Shown in pieces: positions 15,839 to 23,600 of a stretch of 32,072 nt of DNA. A model generated the notes under the pieces. The model did not search any database, was not told the origin of the DNA, and worked only from the letters and a program-made list of their open reading frames with translations. Source of the DNA: Stieleria sedimenti (GTDB taxonomy: Bacteria > Planctomycetota > Planctomycetia > Pirellulales > Pirellulaceae). The stretch's first letter is position 1, and each line of letters opens with the position of its first letter. Where the stretch lies: assembly GCF_025060895.1 (NCBI RefSeq), contig NZ_JANZKV010000056.1, positions 1 through 32,072 on the forward strand. The letters are read 5' to 3'. The position numbers and the translations under genes were made by a program.

Positions 15839-15983
15839 GCCAATCGAATCAAAGCGAATGAGAACTCATGAGGCAGGGGCGACGTCAACTGTCGCAAAAC
15901 GCGAAAGTACGGCAGTCGACTCGGGCTGAAAAGACACCTTGCGTTCGAAGTAAGACAACATTGACGACGTTCATGCAATCTTC

Positions 15984-16211
15984 TCACGACAACGTCCAAA
16001 CCGTCACTAATCGTTCGTCTCGAAACGCTTTCACGCCTCGAACGCGCCCCATGCGGACCAAGCCTGGCAGGTGGCGTTTCACGGTTTCGATCGAAAGCGG
16101 ATCGGTTCCGCACTCGTTGATTCGCCGATGAATCTCGACGACCGTGCCGCCGTCTCGGAGCGACTCTATCGCTTCGATGATCTGCAGGTCGATGCGATGG
16201 GTTTCAAGCAT
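15984..16211 (-). CDS. Small winged-helix-like protein
   Basis: A 75-aa protein. I-D-L-Q-I-I-E-A-I-E-S-L-R-D-G-G-T-V-V-E-I-H-R-R-I and then L-S-I-E-T-V-K-R-H-L-P-G-L-V-R-M-G-R-V-R-G form helix, helix, recognition helix and beginning of a wing, ending in a strand L-V-T-V-W-T-L-S. This is the layout of a winged helix DNA-binding domain, nearly alone in the protein. Its start overlaps the end of the WYL-like gene by eight bases, so they are translated together. It probably regulates the local mobile genes. Confidence 0.65.
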   Translation of the reverse strand: MLETHRIDLQIIEAIESLRDGGTVVEIHRRINECGTDPLSIETVKRHLPGLVRMGRVRGVKAFRDERLVTVWTLS

Positions 16212-16536
16212 GCCAGATCACCCCCATTTCTTCGACAGATGAATCACCCATAAGGACGTCGGACGCTTTGACGAGTTCGACAGACCCGATGCCGGCGATG
16301 GTGAATTGCCGTGGTTCTTCGCGGCTGATGCAGAGTGCCAGCAGGTTTTGCTTTTTTGCGGTCCAGCGAATCGGGCTGATCAGACGCGTGGTTTGTTTGC
16401 CGGTGCGATCTTGGTAGATGATCTGGCAAATCCATCGGTCGGGATCTCGCATGGCCAGCGAGAGCTTCTGACGGGGCGTCTGATGGCGTTTGGATTTGCT
16501 TGCGGCTTGTTGCTTGTGAGTCGTGGCTTGGCGCAT
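16204..16536 (-). CDS. WYL-like domain protein
   Basis: A 110-aa protein. The first 28 residues are basic and Gln-rich. Residues 30-105 read W-I-C-Q-I-I-Y-Q-D-R-T-G-K-Q-T-T-R-L-I-S-P-I-R-W, then L-L-A-L-C-I-S-R-E-E-P-R-Q-F-T-I-A-G-I-G-S-V-E-L. This follows the WYL pattern of a 'Y-x-D-x-x-G ... R-x-x-x-P-x' strand pair and an 'R-x-F-x-I-x-x-I' strand. WYL domains bind nucleic acid or ligands and control phage defence and CRISPR regulators; here no HTH is attached, but the overlapping downstream gene supplies one. It starts one base after the upstream small ORF's stop. Confidence 0.65.
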   Translation of the reverse strand: MRQATTHKQQAASKSKRHQTPRQKLSLAMRDPDRWICQIIYQDRTGKQTTRLISPIRWTAKKQNLLALCISREEPRQFTIAGIGSVELVKASDVLMGDSSVEEMGVIWHA

Positions 16537-16537
16537 C

Positions 16538-16681
16538 TCAGATTTTCTCAGCGTCGGGGACGAAGCCGGCGGCGACGAGGGCTCGCTCGAGTTCGGGGCG
16601 GATTTGGTCGTCGCTTAGTCCGGCTCGGCGGCGCGGACGGACGACCTGCATGAAGACATCGTTGGGTGTCTGAAGTAACAT
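16538..16681 (-). CDS. 47-residue small ORF of the WYL operon
   Basis: M-L-L-Q-T-P-N-D-V-F-M-Q-V-V-R-P-R-R-R, then G-L-S-D-D-Q-I-R-P-E-L-E-R-A-L-V-A-A-G-F-V-P, ends TGA one base before the WYL-like ATG (TGAGATG). The composition is a normal helical protein, unlike shadow frames, and the spacing is operon-like. A second, shorter frame (ATG at 16713, with a good GAGGG ribosome site, M-I-D-D-A-F-R-I-F-I-G) overlaps it and could be the original start joined by a frameshift. No family is recognised. Confidence 0.5.
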   Translation of the reverse strand: MLLQTPNDVFMQVVRPRRRAGLSDDQIRPELERALVAAGFVPDAEKI

Positions 16682-16841
16682 CCGATGAAGATTCGAAACG
16701 CATCGTCGATCATCACATCACCCTCATGGGATCAAGGCCAAGCCAAACGCAAAACACAACCGCCGCATCGCGTGAAACGATGGGGTCAAACGAGAACACT
16801 GCACGCGGTGGCTGAAGATGTACGTCGATGTAGATCTGGGT

Positions 16842-17078
16842 TCAGACATAACGCACCCCGATCAACGAAGGTCGCTTTCGGCGAACGCTCGAACCAGGTT
16901 TGCGGCTAATGCGGCGGGCGAGATAGGCTTCGATTTCTTCCCGAGCAATTCGCCAGCGTGGAACTTTTCCGCGACCAACATTTGCTGCTTTGAGCGAGCC
17001 GTCTGCGATCAAGGCTCGAATGTGGTTTTCACTCACATTCAAGATTGCCGCTGCCTGTTTTGGCGTGACTTTTGACAT
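16842..17078 (-). CDS. Excisionase-like helix-turn-helix protein
   Basis: A 78-aa protein from ATG 17078, preceded by GGAA; a TTG at 17087 would add three residues. K-V-T-P-K-Q-A-A-A-I-L-N-V-S-E-N-H-I-R-A-L-I-A-D-G-S-L-K-A-A-N-V, then P-R-W-R-I-A-R-E-E-I-E-A-Y-L, is the HTH_17/excisionase layout. The tail is Arg/Lys-rich. It lies 51 bp after the broken integrase on the same strand, the usual place of an excisionase. With the integrase dead, its present role is unclear. Confidence 0.82.
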   Translation of the reverse strand: MSKVTPKQAAAILNVSENHIRALIADGSLKAANVGRGKVPRWRIAREEIEAYLARRISRKPGSSVRRKRPSLIGVRYV

Positions 17079-17129
17079 GCTTTCCAACTGGGTTGAAAAG
17101 CGACCGGGTGAATGGTCGTCGGTTAGATG

Positions 17130-17755
17130 TCACGCCGCCCGATAGATACTCAGACACCCGGTCGCCATGGATAAACTTGGCGTGACGGGTGGAAGAATAG
17201 AGGCGGTTTCCGGCCACAGCTTCGCCATTCGCAGCACACCGGTTTTCTCGCGCGGTTCCACAATCCAGCCATCAGCTGTGATCATCGATTTCGTTAACCT
17301 GGCGCAATCTGCGTTTCCGTAGCCACAATTGACACCAAGCAGGATCATGGAGGTCATCACCTCCGTCGCTTTCGAGACGAGTTCCCGCACCTCCGCGGCT
17401 TCAAAGAACTTCTTCGGCTTTTTCGCCCGCTCGATCCGCTGGCGTTTCCGGCTCGCCCTCTTGAACGCGGTTCCGGTCCGGATCGGCACATCCACCAGCT
17501 CGTGATCGTAGGCATAGTTGATGAACGCCTTCGTCCGGATGATGAAATTGTTTGTCATGGCGGATCGGTCCGCTCCCCGGTGAGCGTCGGCCGCCGACGC
17601 TCGTAGTCCTCCAGAGCCCCCTTGGGATCCTCCCAGGGTCCAAAATAGTACAACTTTGATTGGATTCGCTTGCACCATTGGCCCGATGGATGAGCAGACA
17701 ATGGGAAGTCAGGGCGGGGCTTATTCGGCTTTTCAGCTTTGGCTTTTCGAGTCAT
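17130..17755 (-). pseudogene. Tyrosine recombinase/integrase, broken
   Basis: The 5' frame from 17755 gives M-T-R-K-A-K-A-E-K-P-N-K-P-R-P-D-F-P-L, then W-C-K-R-I-Q-S-K-L-Y-Y-F-G-P-W-E-D-P-K-G-A-L. This is the recognisable start of planctomycete tyrosine integrases. It runs out in T-G-E-R-T-D-P-P. The core-binding part resumes in another frame (M-T-N-N-F-I-I-R-T-K-A-F-I-N-Y-A-Y-D-H-E-L-V). It reaches G-V-N-C-G-Y-G-N-A-D-C-A-R-L, near the first catalytic Arg region, and P-R-E-K-T-G-V-L-R. It stops at 17130, so the H-x-x-R...H...Y catalytic end is missing. It once integrated a mobile element; now it is inactive. Confidence 0.82.
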
Positions 17756-17802
17756 TGAATTGACCGGAGAAGGCGGGTAGAATCCGCGAAGTGACAGCGT
17801 GA

Positions 17803-17857
17803 CGGTACAACTTCAAACCAGACCGCAGTCACGGTACAATTCCTCGGAGTTGTACCG
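17803..17857. promoter_or_regulatory. Three CGGTACAA repeats upstream of the integrase
   Basis: CGGTACAA occurs at 17803-17810 and 17832-17839, and inverted (TTGTACCG) at 17850-17857. The last two form a dyad with a 10-bp spacer. They lie between the integrase start and the tRNA gene. This arrangement suggests operator or recombinase arm sites; the protein that binds them is unknown. Confidence 0.5.
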
Positions 17858-17913
17858 AGTGTTTTGCAAAAGGCTTCAAAACAGCGATTTGAGCCCGCAA
17901 AACACGAGAAAAT

Positions 17914-17986
17914 GCCCTTGTAGCTCAGTTGGTAGAGCAACGGACTCTTAATCCGTGGGTCGTAGGTTCGAGCCCTACCGGGGGTA
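17914..17986 (+). tRNA. tRNA-Lys (CUU anticodon)
   Basis: A 73-nt cloverleaf. The acceptor stem is GCCCTTG with CGGGGGT (three G-U pairs), followed by TA, the D-arm GCTCAGTTGGTAGAGC, and the anticodon stem ACGGA/TCCGT with loop CTCTTAA (anticodon CTT). The T-arm is GTAGG-TTCGAGC-CCTAC, and the discriminator is A. CCA is not encoded. A strong terminator follows at 18018. It lies just right of the integrase remnant, a common kind of integration site, though its 3' end points away from that remnant. Confidence 0.93.
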
Positions 17987-18017
17987 CTGCGGAGCAGATG
18001 CTTTGTACTTGCAAGTT

Positions 18018-18045
18018 GCCGGGTCGATTCGACCCGGCTTTTTTT
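18018..18045 (+). terminator. Intrinsic terminator of the tRNA-Lys transcript
   Basis: GCCGGGTCGA and TCGACCCGGC form a perfect inverted repeat around one base (in practice a 7-bp or longer GC-rich stem with a short loop), followed directly by seven T residues. Confidence 0.9.
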
Positions 18046-18103
18046 GTGCGATGAACGCCACTCACGTCGAGACGGGGTGCGATCTGCAAGCATGACGTGA
18101 TCA

Positions 18104-18787
18104 TTGCCGACGGAAGGGACGTTGAAATCGAAGACCGTTCGAACGCTGGATCTCGTCATGCAGGCTCTGATCTGTGTTTCGTTGGTGCTGTTCTCAATTG
18201 AGACGCTGCCCGACCTAGCACCGACGACGCGAACAGGGCTCCGATACGCGGAAATCTTTGTCGTCGTGGTTTTCACGATCGAATACATCGTTCGCTTCTA
18301 CCTGGGCGGAATCCGGTTCGCGGCAAGCTTTCTTGGCATCATCGACCTGATGGCCATCCTGCCGTTTTACCTGTCACTCGGGTTTGATCTGCGGGCGATT
18401 CGCGCGTTCCGTCTGATGCGGTTGGTCCGGGTGCTGAAATTGGCGCGGTACAACAGGGCGATCGCCCGTTTCCACCGAGCGTTTATTATCGCGAGGGAAG
18501 AATTCATCTTGTTCGGATTCGTCGCCATGATTCTGTTGTACCTGGCGGCGGTCGGAATTCATCACTTCGAACATGACGCCCAGCCCGAAGCATTTGCTTC
18601 GGTGTTTCATTCCCTTTGGTGGGCTGTGGCAACACTGACGACCGTCGGTTACGGGGACGTGTACCCGATCACGCCGGGCGGCAAAGTTTTCACGACCTTG
18701 TTACTCGTGATCGGCCTCGGCATCGTCTCGGTGCCTGCAGGCTTGATCGCTTCCGCATTGGGGAAGGCGCGAGAACTCGAAGAATGA
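18104..18787 (+). CDS. Voltage-gated-type potassium channel (6TM)
   Basis: A 227-aa protein with six membrane segments. S1 is about residues 17-34, S2 about 46-67, S3 about 75-93, then an S4-like helix A-I-R-A-F-R-L-M-R-L-V-R-V-L-K-L-A-R with regularly spaced Arg/Lys. S5 runs about 133-152. The pore loop has the selectivity filter T-T-V-G-Y-G-D, and S6 is L-L-L-V-I-G-L-G-I-V-S-V-P-A-G-L-I. The intact filter means K+ selectivity, and the arginine ladder suggests voltage response. There is no cytoplasmic ligand domain. The start is uncertain: TTG 18104 is the longest, while TTG 18122 lies just after GGAAGGGA. It is followed at 167 bp by the dicarboxylate transporter gene. Confidence 0.93.
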   Translation: MPTEGTLKSKTVRTLDLVMQALICVSLVLFSIETLPDLAPTTRTGLRYAEIFVVVVFTIEYIVRFYLGGIRFAASFLGIIDLMAILPFYLSLGFDLRAIRAFRLMRLVRVLKLARYNRAIARFHRAFIIAREEFILFGFVAMILLYLAAVGIHHFEHDAQPEAFASVFHSLWWAVATLTTVGYGDVYPITPGGKVFTTLLLVIGLGIVSVPAGLIASALGKARELEE

Positions 18788-18953
18788 GTGGCAATGGCGC
18801 CGGCTTCAGTGGTAGATCCTCGGATGAGGCCATTGGCAAGACGTCGAACGCTGTCTGGCCCATGCCCTTCGTCGACGTTCATGCAGTGAGACTCTTTACT
18901 TCCCGGAAAGCGGACTGCGTCGGCTCGCCACCAGCGAGCGCATGGAGCATGCC

Positions 18954-20285
18954 ATGAGTTGGCAAATCCTGGCGCAGGGGCTGGTTGTGTTGAGCTGTCT
19001 GGGGATCGGATCCCGGATGGGCGGTGTCGCCGTGGGACTCTGGGGTGGCATCGGCGTCCTGCTGCTTTCCGCCGTTTTTCATCTCACGCCGGGTGGCTTT
19101 CCCATCGCGGCGATCACGATCATTTTCTCCGTCGTCACGGCTGCCGGAGCGATGCAAGCTGCCGGTGGGATCGACTATCTGGTCGGCATCGCACATCGCA
19201 TTCTCAGATCTCGGCCGAACGCGATCACGTACCTGGCTCCCTACGTGTCATGGATCTTCACGATCGGTGCCGGTACGGGGAATGTCTATTATTCGCTACT
19301 GCCGGTGATTGAAGAGACTTCTTACAGCAACAGCGTGCGGCCGGAACGACCTCTCGCACTCGCGCCGGAAGCCTCCCAAATGGGGATTACCAGCAGCCCG
19401 GTTTCCGCGGCCATGGCCGTGCTGCTGGGCATGCTGTCCCCGCTGGGGTTTGAGCTGGGACATGTCCTCGTGATCGTGCTTCCGTCGACGGTCGTCAGTA
19501 TCGCGGTGGCAGCGTTGATTCAAAACCGAGTGGGAAAGGAACTGGACCACGATCCGTTCTTTCTCAGTCGTTTGGAAGCCGGGGAGATTCAAAAACCGGA
19601 CTATACACCGCCCGAGCTGGAGCACATCACGAACCGGGCCAAATGGAGTGTGGCAGTGTTCTTGAGTGGCATCCTTCTGGTCGTCATGTTCGGGTTTGTT
19701 GATTCGCTGCGGCCCCAGATCCTGATGCCGGATGGCTTGACCCAGCCGATGGCAATGACGCAGCTGATCGCCATTGTGATGATGGTGGCCGGAGTCGTGA
19801 TCATCGTGATCGGCAAGGTTCATCCCGGAGAGATTCCCAGGAGCGACGTGTTTCAGTCTGGGATGGTGTCTGTTCTGGCGCTGATGGGGATTGCCTGGAT
19901 GGCGAATACGTTTATCGGCGCGCACAAGGAGTTGTTGTCGTCCGTGATGCTGGGGCAGGTGAAACAGCATGTCTGGCTGTTGCCGGTCGCCTACTATGCG
20001 ACCGCCGCGTTGACGACCAGCCAGTCCACCGCCACGCTGATTATTACGCCGGTGGCGCTGGCCATGGGAATCGCACCGGAGTTCATCGTCGCTTCGTGGC
20101 TGGCGGTGATCGGTATCCACTTCTTTCCCGCCAACGGTAGCCAGATCGCCACGATACAGTTCGACCGCTCCGGAACGACTCGGATCGGCGGTTTCGTGTT
20201 GAACCATTCGTTTCTGCTGCCCAACGTCGTTGTCGCGATTGTCAGCGTGATCGTAGCATTCCTCATCGCCTCTGCCTGTTTCTAA
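18954..20285 (+). CDS. Anaerobic C4-dicarboxylate transporter (Dcu family)
   Basis: A 443-aa integral membrane protein, near the usual 430-450 of DcuA/DcuB, with about 10-12 hydrophobic segments. Family features include G-G-V-A-V-G-L-W-G-G-I-G-V, G-G-I-D-Y-L-V, and P-Y-V-S-W-I-F-T-I-G-A-G-T-G-N-V-Y-Y-S-L-L-P-V-I. Others are E-A-S-Q-M-G-I-T-S-S-P-V-S-A-A and, near the C-terminus, T-T-S-Q-S-T-A-T-L-I-I-T-P and F-P-A-N-G-S-Q. Dcu proteins exchange fumarate, malate or aspartate for succinate under anaerobic conditions. DcuA and DcuB cannot be told apart here. ATG 18954 has GGAG six bases upstream and is preferred over ATG 18942. Confidence 0.93.
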   Translation: MSWQILAQGLVVLSCLGIGSRMGGVAVGLWGGIGVLLLSAVFHLTPGGFPIAAITIIFSVVTAAGAMQAAGGIDYLVGIAHRILRSRPNAITYLAPYVSWIFTIGAGTGNVYYSLLPVIEETSYSNSVRPERPLALAPEASQMGITSSPVSAAMAVLLGMLSPLGFELGHVLVIVLPSTVVSIAVAALIQNRVGKELDHDPFFLSRLEAGEIQKPDYTPPELEHITNRAKWSVAVFLSGILLVVMFGFVDSLRPQILMPDGLTQPMAMTQLIAIVMMVAGVVIIVIGKVHPGEIPRSDVFQSGMVSVLALMGIAWMANTFIGAHKELLSSVMLGQVKQHVWLLPVAYYATAALTTSQSTATLIITPVALAMGIAPEFIVASWLAVIGIHFFPANGSQIATIQFDRSGTTRIGGFVLNHSFLLPNVVVAIVSVIVAFLIASACF

Positions 20286-20631
20286 ACCTCGCGATGCGGT
20301 TGAAGTCATTAGGATTCGTCGCGTTTCGCGTCTTTCCTAAGCTGGACGGTCCCTTTAGCCGATCCTTGTCCGGTCGTGCGAGCGCCGAAGGCGTCGCGGG
20401 GAGGCGCCTGAAGGCTGGACACCAACGGTTTGGATCCATGCCGTGACTGCCGGGGTGCCTGTCGGTGATTCGCAAACGGCTTTGGCCGAACAGACAATCA
20501 GTCGGTTGAGGGGTGACCGAGCTAGCCCGTTCCCGGCTTACCTCGCTTGGGCTCGGACGCGGTCCTGTGGTCACGTCAATCGTCCGTCGCTTGCATCTGT
20601 GCGATTCAACCCCCGTCCCGTTTTACTTCCG
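20286..20631. other. Intergenic region between convergent genes
   Basis: About 345 bp between the transporter and the converging CotH gene. It is G/C-rich with no credible ORF. A segment CGCCTGAAGGCTGGACACC (around 20404) resembles short intergenic elements seen in planctomycetes from memory only. No clear terminator was found. Confidence 0.35.
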
Positions 20632-23600
20632 TCAGGCGTTGAATTGGAAGTAGCCGTTGGTGTGCAGGATCTCGCTCAGACGGAAGCCGGGTGAAATGCC
20701 CACGCCATTGACGTACGTTCCCGTCGAATAAACCGTCGGCGCTTCGGTCTCGTACACCGTTCCCGAAATTTCGATGCGATCGATGGCGACGTTGGAATCA
20801 ATTCCGTTGGCCGGATCGTAACGGTCATTGATGAAGCTGATCCGAACGTCCGCAGGATCCACGGTTGTGTCCGTGACCCAACGCAACTCGATGAAGTTGC
20901 GGTTGAGAAGATCGTTGGCTTGACCGCCGAATGCCGACAAGTCGAAGATCGCGACCTGTTGACCGGCGACCTGCAACGTCACGATTTCGTCGCCGAGTGA
21001 TCCCGCCGCGTAGATCTTCACGAGCGTCGAGACGTTCTGCGTGTCATTGGCCAGCCCCGGCGTGCCGTTGATTTGATTGCTGGGTGACCAGTTGGCCGCC
21101 ACGCTGTTGTCCAGCGCCGGGTCGATCAACGCCAACGTGAACCCGTTGCCGTCGGGTTCGGTCGGCCACGGCGCGACATCGTCGTATTCGACGGAGTCGA
21201 TCAGATTTCCGGCGGCGTCGGAAAGCGTGAGCAATTCGCCGCCGCCGCTGAGTCCGCCGGAGTATTGTCCACCGACGAAAAGATCACCGGGATAGAGTGA
21301 ACGGAAACTCGAGAAGTCATCGGTAAAGACGACGTATTCACCGGGAAGGATCACGGTGCCGTAGGCGATCTGCAAGCCGACACCATCGATCGTCCAGCCC
21401 GACAAATCAACGGATTCGGTGGCTGATGGGTTGTACAGCTCGATGAACTCGGGGTCTCCGTCGAGCGGGTTGTAATGCAATTCGTTGATCACGATGTCAT
21501 TGCTGCCGCTGGCAGAACCGGGCATCCGAATTTCGTTTGCAAAGTCTGCTCGACGAGTCTCGATCGCGGCTTCAAACTTGTTGGCCCAGTAGGGGTTGGC
21601 ATAGATGTCGTTGCGGTTCCATTTAGCAAATTCAAGTGCCGAGTTGGTGGCGCCGATCCCATCGACCAATTCGTCGAACCGCGTGACCAGTCGGTCGTCA
21701 CTGAGGTAGGTGTCGACCAGGGTTTGCATGCGACGCCAATACATGTCCTGGAACTCAGGGATTTCGAAGATGGAATCGAGCAATTCATGTTCGATCGGTT
21801 CGGGCGTGGTAAACGGGCCGAGGCCGTCAGGGGTCCAAGTGCGGTCGACGTCCCATTCGACGATCGACCACAGGCCCGTTTCCTGATCCAACAGCATGTA
21901 GAAGTTTTGGCTGCTTTGGTCATCGTGGCGCATGAGCGTCGAAATCGCCATGTGGTTGATGACGTTGGGGACATCGACGTTGTCGTACAGGTACGCGGTT
22001 TTGGCGGCCGATGCCGGCGCGGTCAGCACACTGTTGAGTTGGGCCAGTGAAGTCAGGTCGCCGTCGTCAGGCGACTTCTTGTCGAATTTCGGGGAGGAGC
22101 CGAAGCCGCCTTGTTCGGCCTTGAAGAATTCGTCCGCGTCACTGATGCCGTTTGCCGTGCGCCAGGCCCCGTCGTACAGTTCCTGGAATCGGAACACACC
22201 GTGGAAATCGCCATTCATTTCCGCGCGGACAAAGAAGGAGCTGGTGAAGGAATCGGTTTCGGCGTTGAAGACGTCCCATGAGAGATCGGGCGTCACCACC
22301 GACCAGTCTCCGAAGTCGGCGTTGATGCCGAATTCGTCGATCGGATAGCTGCCTTCGGCGCCGATGTCGATCGTGTGTCCCTTGGGCAACTCAAACTTCA
22401 AGCTCTTCTTGGCAAAGAATTCGCGTGAATAATCGCCGCCTCGAACGCGGACCGTGGCATTGTCGATCACTTCACCGTTGTAATAGACGACTGCCCCGAT
22501 GGTCGTGTTGGTCAACGCAAGTTCGGTGGTCGTGAGCTCCGAGAACTCGGTCTCGTTCACGAAAAATTGAAACAGCGGCAACGTGTTTCCGCTGATGTCG
22601 GTCGGCGAGACGACGATTCCAAAATAGTTGATCGTGTCGTTGAAGGGCGCGACGGCGACGTCCGATTCGATGCGGTAGCGAATCAAGGTTCCCGGGTCGG
22701 CCCCTGGTAGGGTTGCTCCCCAATTGTTTCCGCCGGTGTTCGTCATCGCCACCGATTGCTCATCGCCGAACATGACCTTGTAGACCAACGTCGCTTCGGT
22801 CGCACCTTCGATGGTGGCGTTGATCGAGAAGTCTTGGTTGGGCAGGACGACGCCGGGTGAAACGGCGATGTCCGTGATCGGGTCCACCTCGGGTTCGCCG
22901 AAGATCGAATTTTCCGCAGCCGGCGTCGGGTCGCCCGTGGAGACGCCCCAGTTTTCCGCCAGTGAATTGTCTAACGCCCAATCACGCAACTCCAATGACG
23001 GGCCGTTGCCGTCAGGCAGAGGCGACCAAGGTGATTCGTCCAAGTAGCTGACTTCATCGAGGACCGTCACTCCGTCGGCAGCCAGCAGCTGGATCAATTC
23101 GCCGCCACCGGACAGGCCGCCCGAGGTGAATTCGGCGATCGGAGTCACGCCCCACGTCGCTTCGGCGATCGCAATCGAAGGCGACACGATCGCATACTCA
23201 CCGGGTCCGATGGTCGTCCCGGAGGTGAACGTCAAATTAAATCCGACGAACGACAGACCACCCAAGTCGACGGCCTGGTCGCCGGAGTTGTACAGCTCCA
23301 AGAACTCGGCGTCGGAATCGACCGCTCCGTCCGGCCCGGGGTTGTAGTGGATCTCGTTGATCACCAACAGGCTCGGATCGCCGCCGGGATCAACGGTCGA
23401 CCCGGCGTACTGAAAATACCCGTTGGAGTGAAGCGTTTCGGAAAGGCGATAGCCGGGCACAATGCCTTCGACCGGCTTCCATGTTCCCGTTGAGAACACT
23501 TCGGGAGCTTCGGTCTCGTAGGTCACGCCATCGATGATGATCTTGTCGACGCGGAGGTTGCGATCGATTCCGTTGGCGGGGTCATACAGGTCATTGGTAA

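Noticed and set aside
17914-17986. tRNA-Lys 3' end as a proven attachment site of the element to its left
   Set aside because: The 3' half lies on the far side from the integrase and I found no second copy of that sequence in the window.
19296-20309. 337-aa minus-strand ORF, His/Asp-rich
   Set aside because: It is the antisense shadow of the Dcu transporter gene; the composition (runs of His, Asp, Arg, Gln) is typical of reading a hydrophobic gene backwards.
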